This document shows, piece after piece, positions 52,568 through 59,482 of a stretch of DNA of 64,000 nt. Each line of letters begins with the position of its first letter. Position 1 is the first letter of the stretch. Origin of the DNA: Streptomyces sp. NRRL WC-3605 (GTDB lineage Bacteria; Actinomycetota; Actinomycetes; Streptomycetales; Streptomycetaceae). Under the pieces are notes generated by a model. It saw only the letters and a program-made list of their open reading frames with translations. It searched no databases and had not been told where the DNA came from. Position numbers and translations under genes: made by a program. The DNA lies in NCBI RefSeq assembly GCF_001509795.1, contig NZ_LLZN01000051.1, positions 1 through 64,000 of the forward strand, given 5' to 3'.

Positions 52568-53485
52568 ATGCTCGAGATCACGGTGGAGACGGAGAACTGG
52601 GAGCGGCACGTGCGCGTGTCGGCCGACGAGTTGGGCGGGCTGGTCCGGCGCATCGGTGGGGACGGGGACCGGTTCCTGGTCATCCAACGGATACCCGACC
52701 TGCCCGACGTGTTCGCCCAGGTCTGGCACCGAGCGGGCGGTGCCTACACGGTGGAGCATCGCGACGGTGCCGCCGACCGGCATTTCCAGGCGACGGCCGA
52801 CACGGCAGAGGCGGTCATCGCGGTGCTCACCGGCTGGGCGCGCCGGCAGTCGGGATGGGACGAGGGCCTGATGTGGTCTCGGCTGGACATGGGACCGGTG
52901 CAGGAAGTCCCGCCGCTCGACCTGGAGGACGACGAGCGCGCGGAGTTGGAGCGGCGTGTGCGCCAGGTACTGGCGGGCGGCTATGCATCCCGGGCCGAAC
53001 TGGCCGAGCTCGCCGAGGACTACCTGGTCACCGCCGACCGCCGACCCGTCTCACACGAGCAGGCGATCGCGCTGGCCGACCGGCTGTGGCTGGAGCGCGT
53101 CGCGGAACAGGCCACATGGCAGGGCGATACCGACCCCGAGCGACTCACCCGCGCCTTCACGGCCTTGCAAGAGACCGGCATCACCGCCCGAGAGAACTTC
53201 TCCTGCTGCCGCAACTGCGGCGAGTCCGAGATCGGTGCCGAGGGCGCCCCCGACGCCCGCGGTTACGTCTTCTTCCACTCCCAGTCCACGGACTCCGCGG
53301 CGGCCGGTCACGGACTGGCCCTGTACTACGGCGGCTTCGACGGCTCGTCCGACACCACCGCGGCCATAGGCGCTGAAGTCGTGACTGCCCTCGAAGCGGT
53401 CGGCCTCCCCACGGAGTGGGACGGCGCCCCCGGCCGCGCCATCACCGTCACCCCACTGGACTGGCGCCGCCGCCTCGTCGGCTAG
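52568..53485 (+). CDS. DUF6891-type hypothetical protein
   Basis: The 305-residue protein has an N-terminal domain MLEITVETENWERHVRVSAD, an FLVIQRIPDLPDVFAQVWH region and a C-terminal domain with paired Cys (FSCCRNCGESEIG) and HGLALYYGGFDG. It belongs to a Streptomyces family without a known role (DUF6891-like). ATG 52568 lies close to a divergent small membrane gene. Confidence 0.75.
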   Translation: MLEITVETENWERHVRVSADELGGLVRRIGGDGDRFLVIQRIPDLPDVFAQVWHRAGGAYTVEHRDGAADRHFQATADTAEAVIAVLTGWARRQSGWDEGLMWSRLDMGPVQEVPPLDLEDDERAELERRVRQVLAGGYASRAELAELAEDYLVTADRRPVSHEQAIALADRLWLERVAEQATWQGDTDPERLTRAFTALQETGITARENFSCCRNCGESEIGAEGAPDARGYVFFHSQSTDSAAAGHGLALYYGGFDGSSDTTAAIGAEVVTALEAVGLPTEWDGAPGRAITVTPLDWRRRLVG

Positions 53486-53568
53486 CTCCTACGACCGTTC
53501 AACCGCTGTATCAGCCCAGGTGACAAACCCGGCGACGTCGGCGATCCGCCCCGGGATACTGGGCGTCC

Positions 53569-54315
53569 ATGGACGAGGTCGAAGTCGTCGTGGCTCATTC
53601 AGAGCGGGTGACTCTGCGCGTCGGCGACGTGTTCCTGAAGGTGGACGCCGATCCGGCCCGTCTGGACGCCGAAGTCGAGGCGATGTCCCTCGCGCCGGTG
53701 CCGACGCCGGAGGTCCTGTGGCGCAAGCCGTCCGTGCTCGCGACGGCCGCGGTCCGTGGGACGACGCTCGGGCGCCTCGGCGGCCCGTCGACCGGGTCAC
53801 CGGCGGCCTGGGCCGCCGCGGGCGCTGCCATCCGGCAGCTGCACGACGCACCCCTGCCACCCCGGCCGGGCGGGGCCGGGCGCAGCATCGCCACCCTGTC
53901 GGCGGAGCTGGACGCCGAGTGCGAACTCCTCGTGGCGAACGGCGTCTTGCCCGCAGACCTGGTCACCCGCAACCGCCAGATCGGTCAGGCCGCACTGCGC
54001 CCGTGGTCTCCGTGCTTCACACACGGCGACCTGCAGATCGCGCACGTCCTCGTCGAGGGGGAAGAGGTCACGGGCATCATCGACTGGTCCGAGGCGGGCC
54101 GGGGCGACGCCCTGTACGACCTCGCCACCTTCACACTCGGCCACGAGGCGCACCTCGACGACGTGCTCGCCGGCTACGGCACGGACGTCGATCGCGACGT
54201 GATCCGCGCCTGGTGGTCGTTGCGGAGCCTTCTGACGGTTCGATGGCTGATCGAGCACGGCTTCGACGCAGCGGCCCCGGGCTGCGAGATAGACGTGCTC
54301 AGAGCCCGGATGTGA
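53569..54315 (+). CDS. Aminoglycoside-phosphotransferase-like kinase
   Basis: The 248-residue protein follows the APH/choline-kinase fold with FLKVDADPARLDAEVEAM, CFTHGDLQIAHVLV (catalytic Asp in HGDLQ) and GIIDWSEAGRGDALYDLA (metal Asp). The nucleotide loop is short, as in several streptomycete APH-like enzymes. It may inactivate a small alcohol or amine, possibly an antibiotic, but no ligand is indicated. Confidence 0.88.
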   Translation: MDEVEVVVAHSERVTLRVGDVFLKVDADPARLDAEVEAMSLAPVPTPEVLWRKPSVLATAAVRGTTLGRLGGPSTGSPAAWAAAGAAIRQLHDAPLPPRPGGAGRSIATLSAELDAECELLVANGVLPADLVTRNRQIGQAALRPWSPCFTHGDLQIAHVLVEGEEVTGIIDWSEAGRGDALYDLATFTLGHEAHLDDVLAGYGTDVDRDVIRAWWSLRSLLTVRWLIEHGFDAAAPGCEIDVLRARM

Positions 54316-54390
54316 GGGGAGCGAAGAACACTGGGCACACGTCCTGAACGGTTACGGGACTGCGCCGTACGACGAAGAGGCCATGCGGAG

Positions 54391-54480
54391 TTGTGTGCAC
54401 TCGGAGCAACAGTTCAGGCCGGGCGTACGGACTGGATCACGATGCACGACCTCGATGGCAACGAGTCCGAGCGCAGCACA
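54391..54480 (+). pseudogene. Possible VOC-domain remnant
   Basis: A stretch reading LGATVQAGRTDWITMHDLDGN resembles the C-terminal block of a glyoxalase-like protein, but there is no complete gene around it. Neighbouring frames are also broken. It may be decayed coding sequence. Confidence 0.3.
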
Positions 54481-54562
54481 CACCGACGTCCCGTACGAGG
54501 TCATGTGCTGGTTCATGCACCAGGTCCTGGCGGACACGCGCACCGCGGTCCCCGAGGAAGCC

Positions 54563-55132
54563 TCACGACCAGACGAGCCGGCCCTCGACGACCTCACACG
54601 CCGGATGGTCGCCGGACGCGATCCTCTTCAGAAGCTCCGCCACCGAGTCGAAATAGTGAGCCAGCGACTCGTACTTACCCGTGACCGTGATGTCGCCGAC
54701 GAACCATGAGCCGACGCGTCCGTCCCGCACATCGACGAACAGCCCGTGCCAGCCGTCCTGGTCCGAGAAGAAGGGGATCCACTCGTTGCGCCAGAACGGA
54801 GCGTCCGGCTCGTCCGGCGGATCGAACCCTTCCGGCCTCGAGTGGTTCGCGTACAGCCTTTCCATGGCCCGGATGCCGAGAAGGAAGCTCGTCTCGTCCG
54901 GGAACCCGGCGTAGCCGCAGCACGCCACGTAGGGGTCCACGTCTTCCTCAGGAAGGTCCAGGTTGTTGAGCAGCAGCCACGCCCGCAGGTCCGGGTGGAG
55001 CGCAACTCCCATCCGTTCCTCGGCGGCCGCGAGCATCCGCTCCGTGGCGGGGCCGGGCAACTCCGCGTGATTGCCGGGGGCGTGCTGCCGAAGAAGACCC
55101 ATCAACCGGGACCAGCTCTCCACCACACCCAT
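54563..55132 (-). CDS. SUKH (SMI1/KNR4-like) protein
   Basis: The 189-residue protein has the SUKH pattern: a helical start (SWSRLMGLLRQH), EERMGVALHPDLRAWLLLNNL, then FPDETSFLLGIRAMERLY and IPFFSDQDGWHGLFVDVRDG. SUKH proteins are often immunity proteins in polymorphic-toxin systems, but this copy has no toxin gene beside it. ATG 55132 is preferred; GGGGAGGG lies upstream. Confidence 0.85.
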   Translation of the reverse strand: MGVVESWSRLMGLLRQHAPGNHAELPGPATERMLAAAEERMGVALHPDLRAWLLLNNLDLPEEDVDPYVACCGYAGFPDETSFLLGIRAMERLYANHSRPEGFDPPDEPDAPFWRNEWIPFFSDQDGWHGLFVDVRDGRVGSWFVGDITVTGKYESLAHYFDSVAELLKRIASGDHPACEVVEGRLVWS

Positions 55133-55181
55133 GTCCCACTGCCCTCCCCACGCGGATACCCGGAAGGGTACTCGCAGCTGA

Positions 55182-55796
55182 TCATGAGGCCTGAGCGTCC
55201 TCGGCGGTGAGGCGTCGGCGTTGGTAGTGGCGCGCCGCGCGGGCGCGGTTCCCGCAGGACGGCTTGCACCACTCCTGGCGCCCGTGGCTCCTGACGAAGT
55301 AGCGCACACAGCGGGGCGCGGAACAGGCCCGCAGACGAGTGCGCTGCGGCCCGCTCAGGAAGTCGATGGCGGCGCGGGCCAGCGCCGCAGGCAGCCGTAC
55401 CGCCGGATCCCCCTCGGTGGACACCAGGCGCACCACGGGACCACCCCCGGACGGCCAGTCCATCTGCGGGACGACCGCTTCGCGAGCGGCGACCGAGTTG
55501 ATGTACGTGAGCGCCCGGTCGGCCGGCATCAACCGGCCGGCGTCCGCCGAGCTGGGCGGATCGGGGCTGACCGCACGGGCGAAGAGGGCCCGGACCGCCT
55601 TCCGCAGTTCGACGATCTCCCTCCTGAGGCCGTCGTCGACTGCCACCTCCCCGACCACGACATGGCCGGCCAGCAGTTCGGCCTGCGCCTGGAGCCAGCG
55701 GTCCAGTCCTTGACGCGTCGCGAGGTCGTCGGCGACACCGCCGTCCCCGTCGTGGCGGATCGTGCTCGCCAGTTCCAGCGCCAGCCAGCGCTCCAT
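55182..55796 (-). CDS. CGNR zinc-finger transcriptional regulator (ABATE type)
   Basis: The 204-residue protein has the ABATE N-terminal domain (LALELASTIRHDGDGG, about 5-20) and the CGNR zinc finger (CSAPRCVRYFVRSHGRQEWC, then CGNRARAARHY). These are stress-responsive regulators. ATG 55796 follows AAGGAGG. It is divergent from a metallophosphoesterase, with a perfect 12-bp inverted repeat between them that is likely its operator. Confidence 0.92.
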   Translation of the reverse strand: MERWLALELASTIRHDGDGGVADDLATRQGLDRWLQAQAELLAGHVVVGEVAVDDGLRREIVELRKAVRALFARAVSPDPPSSADAGRLMPADRALTYINSVAAREAVVPQMDWPSGGGPVVRLVSTEGDPAVRLPAALARAAIDFLSGPQRTRLRACSAPRCVRYFVRSHGRQEWCKPSCGNRARAARHYQRRRLTAEDAQAS

Positions 55797-55827
55797 GAGC
55801 GCCTCCTTCCCTCCGATCGCCGACCAC

Positions 55828-55857
55828 TTGATCACACTCCCCCGCACACTCTAGGGT
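55828..55857 (+). promoter_or_regulatory. SigHrdB-like promoter TTGATC-N18-TAGGGT
   Basis: TTGATC (55828-55833) and TAGGGT (55852-55857) are 18 bases apart and point toward the metallophosphoesterase. The inverted repeat starts immediately after the -10, at the expected transcription start. Confidence 0.6.
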
Positions 55858-55890
55858 CTCTAACGGAAAACGCGAGAGTTTCCGTTAGAG
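55858..55890. promoter_or_regulatory. 12-bp perfect inverted repeat, CGNR operator
   Basis: CTCTAACGGAAA and TTTCCGTTAGAG are separated by 9 bases. The site overlaps the start region of the promoter above. By position it should be bound by the CGNR protein to repress the metallophosphoesterase and perhaps itself. Confidence 0.75.
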
Positions 55891-55919
55891 GGCGAGTCGG
55901 GGGACCGCACACCTCGGCG

Positions 55920-55946
55920 TACACGGCATACACGGCATACACGGCG
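55920..55946. repeat. 9-bp tandem repeat TACACGGCA, three copies
   Basis: Three contiguous copies, the last ending in G, lie in the 5' untranslated region of the metallophosphoesterase. It may be neutral slippage. Confidence 0.7.
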
Positions 55947-55976
55947 GCCCGGAGCCGTCAGGGGAGAGGACGGGGA

Positions 55977-56720
55977 ATGACGGTGTTGCTTGCCCAGATC
56001 AGCGACCTGCACCTGGACGGGAGTGAAAGGGCCACCGAACGCGCCGCCCGCGTCATGGACCATCTGCGGAACCTGCCGCGCCCGGTGGACGCGCTCCTCG
56101 TCACCGGCGACATCGCCGATCACGGTGCCGAAGCCGAGTACGAGGAGGCCGCCCGTCTGCTGACGGCACCCTTCCCGGTGCTCACCTGCCCCGGGAACCA
56201 CGACGTGCGTCCGGCCTACCGCAAGGCCCTGCTCGGAGAGGCGCCCGACGACGGCCCGATCAACCGCGTCCACCACATCGCCGGGACCGCGGTCCTGATG
56301 TGCGACTCCACCATCCCCGGCCGGGACGAAGGGCGCCTCGACGCCGAGACGCTGGGCTGGATCGACGCCCAGCTCACCGCACTGCCCACCGGCACCCCGG
56401 CGCTCGTCGCTTTCCACCAGCCGCCCGTCGCACTTCACCACCCCCTGCCCGACTCCGGCAGACTCGAACAGCCCGAGCAGCTGGCCGCCCTGCTGGAGGC
56501 GCACCCACAGGTGGCCGCCGTCCTGACCGGACACGCCCACACGGCAGCCGCCTCCACCTTCGCGAGCCGTCCCCTGATCGTCGGCCCCGCCATCACCTGG
56601 ACCCTGCGCATGCCCTGGGAGGGAGACCAAGCGGCCGACCGGGACCAGCCGCCGGCGCTGGCCTTCCACGTCCTGGACGACGACCGCCGCCTGACCACCC
56701 ACTACCGCGTGGTGCTCTGA
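55977..56720 (+). CDS. Calcineurin-like metallophosphoesterase (3',5'-cyclic-AMP phosphodiesterase-like)
   Basis: This 247-residue enzyme has the five metal motifs in order: QISDLHLDGS (Asp10, His12), VTGDIADHG, CPGNHDVR, FHQPP and TGHAHTA. The pattern fits the CpdA-like class that hydrolyses cyclic nucleotides. ATG 55977 has GGGGAGAGGACGGGGA upstream. The upstream inverted repeat indicates control by the divergent CGNR regulator. Confidence 0.92.
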   Translation: MTVLLAQISDLHLDGSERATERAARVMDHLRNLPRPVDALLVTGDIADHGAEAEYEEAARLLTAPFPVLTCPGNHDVRPAYRKALLGEAPDDGPINRVHHIAGTAVLMCDSTIPGRDEGRLDAETLGWIDAQLTALPTGTPALVAFHQPPVALHHPLPDSGRLEQPEQLAALLEAHPQVAAVLTGHAHTAAASTFASRPLIVGPAITWTLRMPWEGDQAADRDQPPALAFHVLDDDRRLTTHYRVVL

Positions 56721-56760
56721 CCGCGTCCGAAGCGGCTGCCCGACGCCTGGACGAGCGGTC

Positions 56761-56898
56761 TCAGTGCTGCTGCTGGGCGAGGTCGGCAGCGGTGAGACCT
56801 TCCGGGCTCGGACGCGCCTGCTCGAGCGGCACCACCTCGGCCACCGCGCCCCACCGCTCCGCCTGCTCGGCGGTGAAGGAGACCCGGGTCAGGATCAG
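56761..56898 (-). pseudogene. Enoyl-CoA hydratase C-terminal remnant
   Basis: The frame reads LILTRVSFTAEQAERWGAVAEVVP, close to the crotonase-family pattern LLTGxxFxAxxAxxWGxVxEVVP. It has no start or catalytic part nearby, so it is a fragment of a decayed gene. Confidence 0.5.
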
Positions 56899-56939
56899 AC
56901 AGCGAAGGCACGGTTGAGCGCCGTAGGACGAGGGGACCG

Positions 56940-57941
56940 TCAACCCCCCACCTTCCCGGCATCGATGCGCTGTCCGCGCGTCGCGTCCACCACGATGGGG
57001 ATGCCCTCTGGGATCTGCCCGTCCAGCCGGTCCATCAGGGATTTCACCGGAGGAAGCTCCCCTGGAGTGCGGACGTGGACGTGCAGGGTGCGGGAGTTCG
57101 AGTCCACGCTGGTCACGGACGCACCGGGCTCGGAGGCGAGCCACTCCCGCGCCACGTCCTTGGTGCGACCGGTCCAGGCGTTGAGCAGCAGCGTGGCCGC
57201 TGTGTTGGCCGCGAGGGGGACGAACACGACGGCGAACAGCAGCGCCATGGCCGCGGACGCCCTGCGGTCGGGGCGTCCGGCCGCCTGGTCCGCCTCCGCC
57301 GCGTAGCCGAGCGAGGCGAACACCACCATGCCGGCGAAGACCAGGGCGAAGAGGTTCGACACGAACAGCGCCAGTGATCCCAGCGCCAGCCATCAGGACA
57401 GCTTCCCCAGGCACACCCCCGTCACCACCAGCGGCGGGACGAGAGAGATGGCGATCGCGACGCCGGGCAGTACGGCGGCGACGTCGCGGCGGGCCAGGGC
57501 GATCGCACCGGCGAGGCCGGTCGCCAGCGCGGCGATCAGGTCCATCAGGTCCGGCGAGGTCCGCGACGAGATCTGACTGTTGGACAGCAGGTCGTAGTGG
57601 TTGGGCAGCGCCAGCGACATGACCATCCCGAGCGCGACGACGAGCAGGGCCCCGACGAGGACGACCGTGACGGAGCCGGTGCGGCGGCGCAGCACCGAGC
57701 CGAGGGCGATGCCCATGATCGGTGTGGACAGGGGCGCGATGATCATGGCGCCGATGACGGTGGCCGTCGAGTCGGTGAGGACGCCGGCGCCCGCGATGAC
57801 GGCCGCCAGCGTGAGCATCGTCCAGAACGCCGACCGCTTGGACGTGGTGTCGCCGGAGCGGAGAATCAGGTCCTCGGTCAGTTCGTCCAACGTCCGGCGC
57901 TGGGCGGACGGCAGGACACGGGCACGAACGCTGCTGAGCAT
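56940..57941 (-). pseudogene. DUF389 membrane protein interrupted by in-frame TGA
   Basis: The frame from ATG 57941 encodes MLSSVRARVLPSAQRRTLDE, then several hydrophobic segments (TVIGAMIIAPLSTPIMGIAL) to GVCLGKLS, then TGA at 57393-57395. The same frame continues WLALGSLALFVSNLFALVFAG and a soluble tail to 56940, as in intact DUF389 proteins. A single substitution (TGG, CGA or GGA to TGA) explains the break. The truncated product of 182 residues would lack the last helices. Confidence 0.72.
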
Positions 57942-58336
57942 GAGCCCAAACAACCACGACGGGGCCGGCCGGCGCGGGCAGGACACGGCGACGCGGCCGA
58001 CCGGCATCGCCGGCGAGCCTCACCGAGAGTCCCCGACTCGGCCAGGTCACCACCCGGCGCTTCCGCCATCCTCCCCCTGCGGATGCACATAGCGAAGGGC
58101 TCCGACTTCGTGGGCACCACCCTCTCCGGCTACGTCCTCCGCTCCCCGAGGCGATGCGACCGGGCACCTCCGTGTGCGGCCGCCGAGGATCATCGCGCCC
58201 ATGGCGGGTTCGGACCGGCAACAGCCAGTGGCACGGGCGAAGTTGACATACCGGCATCTTGCGGATGGTCGGGGTCAAGAGGGACGATCAAAGGGAAAGG
58301 TGCACGGTAGGTCGGACGGATACGCGAGGGGTGACG
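57942..58336. other. 395-bp region before the PLP enzyme
   Basis: No gene with a family match is seen. A short frame near 58083-58155 (HIAKGSDFVGTTLSGYVL) looks protein-like but has no partner. TTGACA at 58243-58248 is a possible -35 element with a weak -10 about 17 bases on, pointing toward the PLP gene. Confidence 0.35.
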
Positions 58337-59482
58337 GTGGTCGAGCGCAATCTCACGCAAGAGGAGGTGGACGCGCTCCCGTTCGAGCTCAATCTGTCGG
58401 ATGGACACGCCTTCCGCCCCTGGACCCGCGCCGAGTCCGAGATCATCGGCGATTCGGCACGCTTCTTCAGGGAGTCCGACCGCAGGGGCGGGCAGGAAGC
58501 CGAGGCCGAGTACATACGCCGCTACCTCGCTCTCGGAGCGCAGTCCTACATACCCGATCACTTCACCGGCCTGATGTCCTACTCCGCCTCGATGGCCGTC
58601 GAGATCGTGGCCAACGTACTGCGCCTCAGGGGGCTTTCGGCGGCGCTGATCGAGCCCTGCTTCGACAACATCGCGGACATCCTCCGGCGCCACCGCGTCC
58701 CCCTCCAGCCGATCCCGGAGACGGCACTGACGGCCGGGCCGGCCGCGCTGGAGCGGCTGCTCGGCACACTCACCGCGGATGTGATCTTCCTCGTCAGCCC
58801 CAACAACCCGACCGGGACCGTGGTCGGCGAGGAGGCGTTCACCCGGATCGTCGACCACTGCCGGACCGAGAACAAGCTCCTCGTCCTCGACGGCTGCTTC
58901 CGGGTCTACCTGTCCCTCGACGAGGTCTACGACCACTACGGCATCCTCGCCGCCTCGGGAATCGACTGCGTCGTCATCGAGGACACCGGCAAGGTCTGGC
59001 CCGCGGCCGAGCTGAAGGCTCCCTTCCTCTGCGTGTCACCGGGTCTGGTGCGCGAGGTCAAGGCGATGCACTCGGACTTCCTTCTCCACCTGTCGCCCTT
59101 CACCGTCCGGCTGATCACGGAGTTCCTGGGTCTCGCCGAGGCGGACGGCGGACGCCATCTCAGGGAGCTCGTGGCGCGCAACCGGACGCTCTTCCAGAGC
59201 ACGGTCCCCGGCTCGTTCCTGCGGACGGACGACACCGGGAAGCTGGGTCTGGCCTGGCTGAAGGTGGAGATGGACGGACTGGACGGCGAGGACGTCCGCA
59301 AGCTCCTCGCCCGGCACGGCGTCCACGTGCTGTCCGGCGAGAGGTTCTACTGGCGGTCCCCGCACCTGGGGCGGAAGCATCTGCGCATGGCCCTGCTGCG
59401 TGACCCGGACGTCGTCCAGCGGGCCGCCGAGGTGATCGCAGATCTCGGGGCCGAGGTCGCCGGCAGCCGCTCACGGAGCTGA
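58337..59482 (+). CDS. MppP/RohP-like PLP-dependent, oxygen-using arginine oxidase/hydroxylase
   Basis: The 381-residue fold-type I aminotransferase-like protein differs from ordinary aminotransferases. It has a mobile-type N-terminus with FELNLSDGHA (16-25), SYSASMAVEIVANVL (81-95), EPCFDNIADILR (106-117), SPNNPTG (154-160), VLDGCF (183-188), VVIEDTGKVWPAAELKAPF (Lys219 the PLP lysine) and HSDFLLHLSP. This set closely follows MppP (about 376 residues), which oxidises L-arginine to 4-hydroxy-2-oxoarginine or dehydroarginine using O2, and RohP of azomycin biosynthesis. GTG 58337 has GAGGGG upstream. The similarity is recalled, not aligned by program. No partner hydroxylase or NRPS gene is in the window. 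Confidence 0.8.
   Translation: MVERNLTQEEVDALPFELNLSDGHAFRPWTRAESEIIGDSARFFRESDRRGGQEAEAEYIRRYLALGAQSYIPDHFTGLMSYSASMAVEIVANVLRLRGLSAALIEPCFDNIADILRRHRVPLQPIPETALTAGPAALERLLGTLTADVIFLVSPNNPTGTVVGEEAFTRIVDHCRTENKLLVLDGCFRVYLSLDEVYDHYGILAASGIDCVVIEDTGKVWPAAELKAPFLCVSPGLVREVKAMHSDFLLHLSPFTVRLITEFLGLAEADGGRHLRELVARNRTLFQSTVPGSFLRTDDTGKLGLAWLKVEMDGLDGEDVRKLLARHGVHVLSGERFYWRSPHLGRKHLRMALLRDPDVVQRAAEVIADLGAEVAGSRSRS

Noticed and set aside
54563..55132. SUKH protein as part of a polymorphic-toxin locus
   Set aside because: No toxin, Rhs or secretion gene is adjacent, so immunity function cannot be claimed.
56940..57362. A separate small membrane gene starting at 57362
   Set aside because: It is in the same frame as the upstream DUF389 part and continues its last helices, so it is the tail of one broken gene.
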